From Kouleothrix aurantiaca (GTDB lineage Bacteria; Chloroflexota; Chloroflexia; Chloroflexales; Roseiflexaceae): a stretch of DNA of 6,976 bases. Position numbers and translations under genes: made by a program. The stretch covers positions 1 through 6,976 of the forward strand of contig LJCR01000113.1 of the NCBI GenBank assembly GCA_001399705.1, in the 5' to 3' direction. Positions 1 through 5,554 of this stretch are shown in pieces. Under the pieces are notes generated by a model. It did not search any database. It was not told the origin of the DNA and was given only the letters and a program-made list of their open reading frames with translations. The stretch's first letter is position 1, and every line of letters starts with the position of its first letter.

Positions 1-96
1 GTAATACCGGTCAACGTGGTTCAGGTAAGCGCAGCTGCTCGTGTCGCATCAACGTCGGCGTCTCATGCTTCCATTCGGCTGTTTATCAAAGCTCAC
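1..96 (+). other. Tail of a non-coding cassette (left-truncated)
   Basis: No credible gene is seen here. The segment is the 3' part of a cassette that ends in attC1. It aligns with the tail of the next cassette (about 567-667): both share a GTGGTTC block, a GCGCAG(C/T)TGCTCGT block and a TCATGCTTC block, in the same order and next to an attC. The copy at 567-667 has about 15 extra bases between two short CAGCG direct repeats, which looks like slippage. The two cassettes are therefore probably paralogous non-coding units. Open frames here run straight into the attC and give its stereotyped translation (PNTRLQRTP), so they are not taken as genes. Confidence 0.5.
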
Positions 97-226
97 GCCC
101 AACACGCGCTTGCAGCGGACGCCGCTTCGCGTCGAGCGAGATCGGGGTTATTTTCCGCGCCGGTATCTGCTACAATGTGCTAGCCATTTATCAGTGGCGG
201 CGCCGCTAAAGCGCAACTCGTTGGGC
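97..226 (+). repeat. attC1 recombination site (130 bp)
   Basis: The inverse core GCCCAAC is at 97-103 and the core GTTGGGC at 220-226, with the expected cut between G220 and T221. Inner arms pair as CGCTT (107-111)/AAGCG, AGCGG/CCGCT and CGCCGC/GCGGCG. An unpaired A lies between the last two blocks on the left arm, and a GC-versus-A bulge sits after CGCTT. This is the two-bulge attC architecture with an unpaired central spacer next to the cores. The roughly 80 bp loop region (variable terminal structure) carries a TGCTACAAT motif at 168-176. The copy is the longest in the array. Confidence 0.9.
168..176 (+). promoter_or_regulatory. Extended -10 promoter candidate inside attC1
   Basis: TGCTACAAT matches an extended -10 element (TGnTATAAT with one mismatch). 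No good -35 is seen; a T-rich stretch lies roughly 15-25 bp upstream. The same motif is at the same place in attC5 and attC6 and in slightly altered form in attC4, attC7 and attC8. It would transcribe into the non-coding cassette 2. Promoter function is inferred from position and conservation only. Confidence 0.35.
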
Positions 227-785
227 GAGTCTCAGTTCGTAATTTGTCTCGATCTCGAATGGCGTTTTATTGAGTTGTAGCAAAATAACCCGATGCAGCC
301 ACGAAGGAACGAATCGAGCGTGATATGAAGGCTCGTTGTGCCGCGTGGTTCCGTGTCCCGCTTTCTCAACCCCGCGTGGTGCGAATGCTCGTTGTGCTGG
401 CGTGGTTCCGGTCGGCGCTTTCACAACCCTGATGCATACAAAGGCCGGTTCTTTTCCACGTGGTCGCGGCAACGCATTCGCAACCCTGTGTGGTACAAAA
501 GCCTGTTATGCCGCGTGGTTCCGTTCAAGGCTTCCACAACCCTGCGTGGCACAAAGGCCTGTTATGCTGAAGTGGTTCCGGTCAGCGTGATTCAGCCCAG
601 CGCAGTTGCTCGTATCAGTTTAGGGTGGTCGGTTCATGCTTCATCTTGGTGTTCTATCAGTGCTCTCGCCCAACACGCGCTTGCAGCGGACGCGCTTCGC
701 GCCACAAGATCGGTGCCATTTTGGTGTATCATTTCGTGCAGGATTTTCTTTCCTTCCTGGCAGCGCGCCGCTAAAGCGCAACCCG
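221..785 (+). other. Gene-less cassette 2 with tandem repeats
   Basis: Between the cores of attC1 and attC2 there is no reading frame I would defend. The open frames are short or run through the 56 bp repeats and then attC2; 56 is not a multiple of three, so each repeat shifts the frame. About 228-330 is unremarkable sequence, 331-597 is the tandem array, and about 567-667 is homologous to the tail of cassette 1. It could encode a non-coding RNA read from the attC1 promoter candidate, or be an eroded cassette. No RNA family is recognised. Confidence 0.6.
331..597 (+). repeat. 56 bp imperfect tandem repeat, about 4.7 copies
   Basis: Units can be set at 331-386, 387-442, 443-499, 500-555 and a partial at 556-597. 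Each unit begins G(C/G)(T/C)C(G/T)(G)TT(G/A)TG-like, then has a CGTGGTTCCG block, and ends CAACCC(T/C)...(T/G)GG(T/C)(A/G)CAAA-like. The last full unit and the partial one share an almost identical GCCTGTTATGC start, while the first two share GCTCGTTGTGC, so neighbouring units are most alike, as expected from stepwise duplication. Not CRISPR: there are no spacers. Confidence 0.75.
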
Positions 786-791
786 TTGGGC
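668..791 (+). repeat. attC2 recombination site (124 bp), divergent inner arms
   Basis: GCCCAAC is at 668-674 and GTTGGGC at 785-791. The outer inner-arm pairs (CGCTT/AAGCG and AGCGG/CCGCT) are as in the main type, but the innermost block is CGCGCT on the left and its complement AGCGCG on the right instead of CGCCGC/GCGGCG. Both arms have changed together, so pairing is kept, as is the single unpaired A. The loop is largely unlike the other copies; at the promoter position it has TATCAT (727-732) rather than TACAAT. Confidence 0.88.
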
Positions 792-839
792 CACAACCCA
801 TCACTCTCGCTCCTGAACGGTACATTCAAGGCGATTATC

Positions 840-1508
840 ATGACATCATCGACTTCAACGCATTCTTCTCGCAGTCCAGTCAAGCTTCGCAGATGGCATA
901 GACCAGCTCTGATTGGCATCAGCCTGTTCTGGCTGATTTGGTGCCTTTGCCTCTTCTATAATTCAACAACGGCTCGCCCTGCACTTTTAGCCCACAAGCT
1001 GATTGCTTCCACCACCGAATTGGAACCAGCCTTTCCTGCCGTCACGCCTTTTACGGCATCTGTCGCATGGAGTGATAGTCAAGCTCCAATGCTGTTTGAC
1101 GAACCGATCACTGATCATCGAAATTCGTTTGTATCTGTCAGCTATCGCGCGCACACTCAATCCAACCTTGCGATTGAGATAAACCAGGTCGTGAGTGATA
1201 CAATATGGCCTGTGTTCGCCGCCGGTCAGATACTTCGTGCCAATCCAGGAACAAGGGATCGGATCGGGGATACAACATTTAGCGCTCTTTCAATGCCCTA
1301 CCGTAGCACTGTAGCGAATCAGCAACGGGCAGTCTGCATAAAAGACGGTCGCGATGGGTGTCATATCGCCTATGTTTGGGCACAGTACGGCCAATATTTC
1401 GTTCGGCTGCGCATTGCAGGTGACGATGCGCCGGTGCCAAGCCAGCTTATCAACGCACTGTTTAAGCAGCTCGACCGTCATATCACACAAACCTTGAAAG
1501 TTTCTTGA
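840..1508 (+). CDS. Single-pass membrane protein, unknown function (cassette 3)
   Basis: A 222-residue protein of no family I recognise. The ATG at 840 is chosen because it lies 48 bp after the attC2 core and has AAGGCG six bases upstream; the same frame is open further left, but only by reading through attC2. Residues 1-22 are Ser/Thr- and Arg-rich, residues 23-40 form one strong hydrophobic segment (ALIGISLFWLIWCLCLF), and the remaining roughly 180 residues look soluble. Positive charges before the segment predict an N-in anchor with the C-terminal domain outside the membrane. Two cysteines at 166 and 174 could form a disulfide there. The gene ends 21 bp before attC3. The hydrophobic segment could instead be an uncleaved signal. 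Role unknown. Confidence 0.8.
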   Translation: MTSSTSTHSSRSPVKLRRWHRPALIGISLFWLIWCLCLFYNSTTARPALLAHKLIASTTELEPAFPAVTPFTASVAWSDSQAPMLFDEPITDHRNSFVSVSYRAHTQSNLAIEINQVVSDTIWPVFAAGQILRANPGTRDRIGDTTFSALSMPYRSTVANQQRAVCIKDGRDGCHIAYVWAQYGQYFVRLRIAGDDAPVPSQLINALFKQLDRHITQTLKVS

Positions 1509-1529
1509 CAACGACAACACAAAGTTGTG

Positions 1530-1630
1530 GCCCAACCCGCGCATGCAGCCGACCGCTTCGCGCGCGAGATCGCGGCGATTTTAGAACGTGTTACTCGCGC
1601 TTGCGGCGGCTGATGCGCCACTCGTTGGGC
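1530..1630 (+). repeat. attC3 recombination site (101 bp), most divergent copy
   Basis: GCCCAAC is at 1530-1536 and GTTGGGC at 1624-1630. The arms read CGCAT and AGCCG on the left, paired with ATGCG and CGGCT on the right, where the main type has CGCTT/AAGCG and AGCGG/CCGCT. Two separate positions have therefore changed on both arms with pairing preserved, and the unpaired A and the GC-versus-one-base bulge remain. The loop is about 28 bp shorter and lacks the TACAAT motif. It belongs to cassette 3 and probably has a different source from its neighbours. Confidence 0.87.
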
Positions 1631-1805
1631 GTTCATTCATCAACGGCGTTTTGGATTGACAGCGCATGTCTGTCTGGCCCGCATTCATCGTTATGTTTTT
1701 TGAGCGCCTATCTTCTCTCAACGCAACCTCTACCGTCGCAGTACGCTTTTCTCACGCCATACTCGCTTCAACCCAATCGCGTGGTGCGTGTACAAATGAC
1801 GTGAC
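1631..1805 (+). repeat. 5' leader module shared with cassette 8
   Basis: This non-coding stretch begins directly after the attC3 core and aligns over its whole length with 5555-5730, the start of cassette 8, at roughly three quarters to four fifths identity by eye. Shared blocks include ATCAACG, GGATTGA, CGCATGT, CCCGCATTC, GAGCGCCTAT/AAGCGCCTAT, TTTTCTCAC, CGCTTCAACCCAATCG and GTGTACAA. The genes that follow are unrelated. It may carry the cassette's promoter (TACAAA at 1791-1796) or be a shared cassette end. The remaining 60 bp before the gene are not shared. Confidence 0.65.
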
Positions 1806-1865
1806 CACCAGACGTAACAATTACACGCTCTAGTGAAAGCAGCGCATAGCTATCAAAGGTTGTAG

Positions 1866-2195
1866 ATGAACACGAATCAACGTTTTTGCTGCGATATGAT
1901 GACATCCCAAATTCAGCATCGCTGCCCCGACCATCCTGACCTCTTCGATTGCCCAGATGTACTGATTACATATACAGCACAATTTGATGAATATGGCTTG
2001 ATTATTCATGATGGTGGAAGTTCCTGTATCACGATCAGTTTCTGCCCGTGGTGTGGAACGCGTCTTCCGAAATCAAAATATGAACGATGGCGCGATGAGC
2101 TTGCGGCATTAGGGTTTGATGAACCAAGCGAACAGGCTATTCCCGATGCATACAACACTGATGCCTGGTATCGCGAAAAGTCATCTGGCGTGTAA
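1866..2195 (+). CDS. DUF6980-like Cys-rich protein (cassette 4)
   Basis: A 109-residue protein that resembles, from memory, the small DUF6980 family of unknown function. Visible landmarks are the N-terminal Cys pair C8-C9, C20 followed by DHPDLFDCPDVLI (C29), the FDEYGLIIHDGGSS block at residues 40-53, and a CPWCG zinc-knuckle motif at C60-C63 followed by LPKSK. The tail has PDAYNTDAWY, typical of the family's acidic, aromatic C terminus. The cysteines probably bind zinc. The ATG at 1866 has AAAGGT five bases upstream and sits about 235 bp after the attC3 core; the gene ends 48 bp before attC4. The length is normal for a complete protein. Family assignment is recall, not a search; molecular role unknown. 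Confidence 0.85.
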   Translation: MNTNQRFCCDMMTSQIQHRCPDHPDLFDCPDVLITYTAQFDEYGLIIHDGGSSCITISFCPWCGTRLPKSKYERWRDELAALGFDEPSEQAIPDAYNTDAWYREKSSGV

Positions 2196-2243
2196 GCAGA
2201 AACGTGGTACGCAAACCCAGTTCATCACCTGTTTCAAACAAAC

Positions 2244-2372
2244 GCCCAACACGCGCTTGCAGCGGACGCCGCTTCGCGTCGAGCGAGATCGTGCGTTTTT
2301 CAGTGCTCGTATCTGCTACAACGTTCTTGCCATCAATCGGTGGCGGCGCCGCTAAAGCGCAATCCGTTGGGC
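2244..2372 (+). repeat. attC4 recombination site (129 bp)
   Basis: GCCCAAC is at 2244-2250 and GTTGGGC at 2366-2372. The inner arms are the main type (CGCTT, AGCGG, A bulge, CGCCGC, each with its complement on the right). The loop has the extended -10-like TGCTACAAC at 2314-2322, one base weaker than attC1. Within the loop CGAGC can also pair with GCTCG (near 2304-2309). It closes cassette 4 and sits 61 bp upstream of the phosphotransferase start. Confidence 0.9.
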
Positions 2373-2433
2373 GTGTATCAGCCACTTCGCTCACTTGATG
2401 ATCTGTTTTCCATCTATGGTAAGGGCTTTGTCT

Positions 2434-3390
2434 ATGCAACACCTTGACATTGCCACGCAGTTGATCGAAACAGTTTACCATCGCCACATTGTTCAGATTG
2501 AAGCATTACCGCCCTTCTTCTCTTGGCGTGGCCTTTACCGCGTCCACGATACCCAAGGCTCTGTTTGGATTCTCCGCCTGCTCTATATGCCATCTGACGT
2601 CACGACTGTCGTACAGACAGCCACTCTGTTGCAGTGGCTCGAACAGCATCACTATCCTGCACCGCGCCTTGTACTCACTCATGATCGCCAGTTGGTTGGT
2701 TTTCTGAATGGATGGGCGAGTCTCCTTCTTTCCTATATCGACGGCGTAGTACTTGACGTGCATTCAAACGATTTCGCCCACCTTGGCTTTACGTTAGCGC
2801 AACTCCACCTGATTCCGCTCACACATGTCGACCGCTTCCCTCGTTCCCGATGCGATCCCGCACTGCTTCAGACACAAACGGCGCAGCAACTCGCCACCGG
2901 CAATGAGCAAGCAGATCCTTATTTTAAACCATTACTCAGAACATTACGGCATTCGCTCAGCCATTGTACTTCGCAGAATACTCCCCTCTGTCTCACCCAC
3001 GGAGACTGCTGGTACAAAAATGCCATTCAAACCCGTGATGGCAGCGTGGTCTTGATTGATTGGGATTGCGCAGGGGTTGGCTTACCCATTCTTGATGTAG
3101 GATACCTGCTTTTGACCGCACACTATGACCTCACTCAGCCATTCCAGATCACTGCCGATGCACATAAAATACACGCAATCCTAAATGGCTACCAGCGCGC
3201 ACGGCGGATCAGTAAGACTGAATGGGCGCAGATGCAGAGCGCGATCCAGTTTATCCTTGCCTTTCAGGTTGGCGAACATATGGCAGAACAACAGTTGATT
3301 GCCAGCGATGATCTCTTTCTTCAAAAGGTACAATCACGCTTGGCAGCCAGTATTGAAATCGCGCAGATCGCACAGCTAGCGACCGTGTAA
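2434..3390 (+). CDS. APH-family phosphotransferase (cassette 5)
   Basis: A 318-residue protein with the aminoglycoside phosphotransferase/choline kinase fold. The catalytic loop is HGDCWYKN at residues 189-196 (H189, D191, N196 of HGDxxxxN), and the metal-binding IDWD is at 208-211, followed by AGVGLPILDVGYLL, the usual activation-segment region. The N-lobe is recognisable around WILRLL, where an Arg stands in the place often taken by the ATP-binding Lys in kinase-like folds; this assignment is tentative. The start is ATG 2434, with AAGGG eight bases upstream; in-frame TTG 2395, ATG 2398 and ATG 2416 lack a comparable site. The gene ends 45 bp before attC5. The substrate cannot be read from sequence; antibiotic, sugar, choline or homoserine phosphorylation are all possible, and resistance should not be assumed. 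Confidence 0.88.
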   Translation: MQHLDIATQLIETVYHRHIVQIEALPPFFSWRGLYRVHDTQGSVWILRLLYMPSDVTTVVQTATLLQWLEQHHYPAPRLVLTHDRQLVGFLNGWASLLLSYIDGVVLDVHSNDFAHLGFTLAQLHLIPLTHVDRFPRSRCDPALLQTQTAQQLATGNEQADPYFKPLLRTLRHSLSHCTSQNTPLCLTHGDCWYKNAIQTRDGSVVLIDWDCAGVGLPILDVGYLLLTAHYDLTQPFQITADAHKIHAILNGYQRARRISKTEWAQMQSAIQFILAFQVGEHMAEQQLIASDDLFLQKVQSRLAASIEIAQIAQLATV

Positions 3391-3435
3391 TCGCAGAACA
3401 AGAGACAGTACGTTTGAAGACACATCGGCGAGCAC

Positions 3436-3564
3436 GCCCAACACGCGCTTGCAGCGGACGCCGCTTCGCGTCGAGCGAGATCGGGCGTTTTTCAGCGCCA
3501 GTGTCTGCTACAATGTGCTTGCCATTTATCTGTGGCAGCGCCGCTAAAGCGCAACCCGTTGGGC
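3436..3564 (+). repeat. attC5 recombination site (129 bp)
   Basis: GCCCAAC is at 3436-3442 and GTTGGGC at 3558-3564. The arms are the main type except that the right innermost block is GCAGCG instead of GCGGCG. This gives an A:C mismatch if the top strand folds, but a G:T wobble if the bottom strand folds, which is the strand integron integrases recombine. The loop carries TGCTACAAT at 3506-3514. Confidence 0.9.
3506..3514 (+). promoter_or_regulatory. Extended -10 promoter candidate inside attC5
   Basis: TGCTACAAT, identical to that in attC1 and attC6, in the loop of attC5 and pointing toward the gene at 3661. GTTTTTCAG lies upstream in the -35 zone but is a poor match to TTGACA, so any activity would rely on the extended -10. 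Inferred from conservation only. Confidence 0.35.
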
Positions 3565-3605
3565 CGCAACCCCGTAACGCAATACCACTCTAATACATAA
3601 CTGTA

Positions 3606-3614
3606 TGCTATATT
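3606..3614 (+). promoter_or_regulatory. Extended -10 candidate upstream of cassette 6 gene
   Basis: TGCTATATT has the TGn extension plus TATATT, and lies in an AT-rich stretch 46 bp before the start codon at 3661. No convincing -35 is seen. If real, this cassette would have its own promoter in addition to the one proposed in attC5. Confidence 0.35.
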
Positions 3615-3660
3615 TCGGCTTGAGTAATAACATATTTTGCGCTTGATACTGGAGGCTTCT

Positions 3661-4239
3661 ATGCTTACGTCTTATCGTCACCTCGAAGCACATGCGCGTA
3701 ATGTCATTGAGTCACTATTGCCACGGGCAGCCGAACGTGACCTATGTCTAAATCTGCTGGCTGATTCAATCTTCATCGCTCATCAATCTCGACCGTCTTC
3801 GTGGGGTGTCACTCTCTTTTCCAATCTTGTGCGCCTTAACGTCGGCATGATCGAAACCGTCGTCATTTCAGAAGACTATTTATATCTTATCCTTGACTTC
3901 CCAATCACCGATCATAGCATTTTAACAGCTCCACATGTGGAAGTCCTTGTCAATCCAACAGATATTCACAGGGGGCTTTATCTTAGCGTACCGGAATCTA
4001 TCGGATGTAAATTTCCCACGCACTTATTGTCCAAAATCAAACCTATAATTTGGCCAGCACATGAAGAACTGCTCAAAAACGCATCCGCGACACGCCGACA
4101 TCCTATGACAAGGAATGCCCACTCTCCAGGTATGACAGCATATTTGCGCACCGAATTGAAGCGTTCTATACCTGAACCAGTATATCCACCCATCCAAAAC
4201 AAACATAAACTCAAACGCCAAATTGTTCCAAGACATTGA
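3661..4239 (+). CDS. Hypothetical protein, 192 aa (cassette 6)
   Basis: Not recognised. The start is ATG 3661, which has GGAGG five bases upstream, the best ribosome-binding site in the window; the in-frame TTG at 3637 lacks one. The N-terminal third looks helical (HLEAHARNVIESLLPRAAERDLCLNLLADSI), the middle (about residues 45-115) alternates hydrophobic and polar residues like beta strands (VTLFSNLVRLNVG, TVVISEDYLYLILDF), and the tail from about residue 150 is basic and proline-rich (TELKRSIPEPVYPP, then KHKLKRQIVPRH). No signal peptide or membrane segment is seen. An HSPGMTAYLRTEL segment near residue 155 could be a small conserved motif, but I cannot tie it to a family. The gene ends 84 bp before attC6, with an AT-rich inverted-repeat stretch between. 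Confidence 0.78.
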   Translation: MLTSYRHLEAHARNVIESLLPRAAERDLCLNLLADSIFIAHQSRPSSWGVTLFSNLVRLNVGMIETVVISEDYLYLILDFPITDHSILTAPHVEVLVNPTDIHRGLYLSVPESIGCKFPTHLLSKIKPIIWPAHEELLKNASATRRHPMTRNAHSPGMTAYLRTELKRSIPEPVYPPIQNKHKLKRQIVPRH

Positions 4240-4311
4240 TCCAAGCGTTAATACCATCCTGAATATGATAAAATAGCGTAATTTGCCAATATATACATTT
4301 AATGGATCAAT
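4235..4311. repeat. 9 bp inverted repeat bracketing an AT-rich segment
   Basis: ATTGATCCA at 4235-4243 (overlapping the stop codon of the cassette 6 gene) is repeated inverted as TGGATCAAT at 4303-4311, 59 bp apart, just 12 bp before attC6. The interior is clearly richer in A and T than the cassette around it. It could be a large stem-loop, a small mobile-element remnant or chance. Confidence 0.35.
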
Positions 4312-4323
4312 ACCAAGATTGCG

Positions 4324-4452
4324 GCCCAACACGCGCTTGCAGCGGACGCCGCTTCGCGTCGAGCAAGATCGGGCGTTTTTCAGCCCTAGTTTCTGCTACA
4401 ATGTGGTTGCCATTAATCGGTGGCGGCGCCGCTAAAGCGCAACCCGTTGGGC
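4324..4452 (+). repeat. attC6 recombination site (129 bp)
   Basis: GCCCAAC is at 4324-4330 and GTTGGGC at 4446-4452. The arms are the main type with full pairing and the conserved A bulge. The loop has TGCTACAAT at 4394-4402. Next to it, GGGC and GCCC flank GTTTTTCA (4371-4386), so the loop itself can make a small hairpin. It closes cassette 6 and is followed by the longest gene-free stretch in the window. Confidence 0.9.
4394..4402 (+). promoter_or_regulatory. Extended -10 promoter candidate inside attC6
   Basis: TGCTACAAT at the same position as in attC1 and attC5. It would read toward cassette 7, whose credible gene starts only at 4949, so it would first cross the inverted-repeat element at 4493-4631. 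Inferred from conservation only. Confidence 0.3.
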
Positions 4453-4492
4453 CAGTGCCTCTCGGTGCTCGTTCATACCGATACATTTGCAG

Positions 4493-4631
4493 TAGAGATT
4501 ATCACGATTAAACTTCGCGAATGTCATCTGGCTCTTTAGGACGCCAGAAAAGGTATTAGTAAAAGTGTTCACAAAATAAGCGGTTTAAGGCTCCCTGATG
4601 CTATTTTATACTTAAATCGTGATAATCTCTA
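4493..4631. mobile_element. MITE-like element with 17 bp terminal inverted repeats
   Basis: TAGAGATTATCACGATT at 4493-4509 recurs as a perfect inverted copy at 4615-4631, giving a 139 bp unit. With one inserted base the match continues a few bases inward. The outermost TA on each side could be a TA target duplication, as made by IS630/Tc1-mariner-type transposases. The interior has no reading frame and includes a small CTGGC/GCCAG hairpin. A non-autonomous element inserted in cassette 7 is the simplest reading. A long transcriptional stem-loop is the alternative. Confidence 0.55.
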
Positions 4632-4677
4632 GTATACTCCTGTGCTTTCCTATAGCATCATTCTTGTGGTGAGCCCC

Positions 4678-4896
4678 ATGATCTGCCAATTGAATGTGAG
4701 AGCATTTTCTTTTTTCGGCGGGGACAGGGCGCTTTACAGCAGGCCGAGTCAAGACATCTGGAAGATAGCACAACCGCGTGAAATGGATTGGAATGCCATA
4801 CCAGTACCACTTTGCCAATGGCACGTCTTGACCGGTCTGCTACGCTTGGCGTCCCTCCGCCGAAGAAAGGCTCTCATTCCATTTTCACAATTTTAA
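4678..4896 (+). CDS. Doubtful small ORF, 72 aa (cassette 7)
   Basis: A short frame starting at ATG 4678 with GGTGAG about four bases upstream; in-frame GTG codons at 4642 and 4666 could also be used. The product has FFGGDRALYSRPSQDIW and a basic stretch LASLRRRKALIPF near the C terminus, with no motif I recognise and no obvious fold. It lies between the MITE-like element and the NTF2-like gene, in the same orientation. It is listed because the roughly 300 bp between those two features hold nothing else, but the residue make-up is not clearly that of a real protein and it may be a degraded gene or chance. Confidence 0.2.
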   Translation: MICQLNVRAFSFFGGDRALYSRPSQDIWKIAQPREMDWNAIPVPLCQWHVLTGLLRLASLRRRKALIPFSQF

Positions 4897-4948
4897 GGGC
4901 TCATGACATTCTCAGGTTGAGACTTTGGCAATGGTGAGGAGATAGTCT

Positions 4949-5299
4949 GTGAGTATGTCCCTTCAGCAGACCCGTGAGACCTTGCTGGCCTATGCTCAAG
5001 CGAACCTGACTCATGCTGAGGCAGCCGAGTTCTTCAGTGATATGATTGTGTCCACAATTATGAATACTGGCGAGCAAGCTTGCGGGCGCATCGCAGTTGC
5101 CGAGCAGATTGCTATCCTCCAAGCCCGCGCCAGCGACCTCAAACCAAAAAGCGCCATCATTGGGGAAGGACATGCCGCTGTAGAAATTGATTTTGTGACA
5201 GCCGATACAGCCATCATCCCATACAGCATTATCTACGACTTTGAGGCTGGCAAGATCACAGCGATCCGATTCTACTTCGCAGGGAATGTACCGACTTGA
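4949..5299 (+). CDS. SnoaL/NTF2-like protein (cassette 7)
   Basis: A 116-residue protein with the look of the NTF2-like/SnoaL superfamily: a helical N-terminal half (LQQTRETLLAYAQANLTHAEAAEFFSDMIVSTIM) followed by strands, ending in the typical pair IIPYSIIYDFEAGKITAIRFYF, in which the last strand and its Y/F residues line the pocket. The length is close to a single domain. The GTG start at 4949 is preferred because GAGGAG lies seven bases upstream; the ATG two codons later would be 13 bases away. Members are small-molecule-binding proteins or isomerase/hydrolase-like enzymes, often with catalytic Asp/His that I cannot assign here. No signal peptide. The gene ends 126 bp before attC7, the longest gap in the array; a weak hairpin plus T-run follows the stop. 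The fold is inferred from sequence pattern. Confidence 0.82.
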   Translation: MSMSLQQTRETLLAYAQANLTHAEAAEFFSDMIVSTIMNTGEQACGRIAVAEQIAILQARASDLKPKSAIIGEGHAAVEIDFVTADTAIIPYSIIYDFEAGKITAIRFYFAGNVPT

Positions 5300-5300
5300 G

Positions 5301-5316
5301 CGCATACGTGCGTTTT
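5301..5316 (+). terminator. Weak terminator-like hairpin after NTF2-like gene
   Basis: CGCA-TACG-TGCG followed by TTTT begins two bases after the stop codon. The stem is only four base pairs and the T-run is short, so it is a marginal candidate. The rest of the gap to attC7 (about 5317-5425) holds nothing recognisable. Confidence 0.22.
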
Positions 5317-5425
5317 GGACCTCGTCTGTTGAGCACTCCGAGGATGCGCGAAAACCTCTACCGATTGACGACGTTCTGATACTCTGCCGGTGTATAAAGG
5401 AGGAAAGCGCTGTATCTACGGCACG

Positions 5426-5554
5426 GCCCAACACGCGCTTGCAGCGGACGCCGCTTCGCGTCGAGCGAGATCGTGCCTTTTTCAGCGTCGGTATCTACTA
5501 CACTGTGATTGCCATATATTGGTGGCGGCGCCGCTAAAGCGCAACCCGTTGGGC
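5426..5554 (+). repeat. attC7 recombination site (129 bp)
   Basis: GCCCAAC is at 5426-5432 and GTTGGGC at 5548-5554. The arms are the main type. The promoter-like motif in the loop has decayed to TACTACACT (5496-5504), losing both the TG extension and the A of the -10. Notably the cassette after it (8) has its own long leader with a TACAAT, so a promoter in this attC may be dispensable. Confidence 0.9.

Noticed and set aside
41..280. 79-residue frame across attC1
   Set aside because: Most of it is the stereotyped attC translation; the same peptide pattern recurs at every attC copy.
636..839. N-terminal extension of the cassette 3 protein
   Set aside because: The extra 68 codons are a translation of attC2 (PNTRLQRT pattern); the ATG at 840 gives a normal membrane-protein start.
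338..901. 187-residue open frame through the tandem repeats and attC2
   Set aside because: It passes through non-coding 56 bp repeats that shift frame, then the attC, and overlaps the start of the better-supported gene at 840.
1505..1804. 99-residue frame over attC3 and the shared leader
   Set aside because: It begins inside the attC; the homologous leader in cassette 8 does not keep the frame or the protein.
4901..5434. 177-residue frame on the minus strand
   Set aside because: It is antisense to the NTF2-like gene, which has a good ribosome-binding site, a sensible fold pattern and the array orientation.
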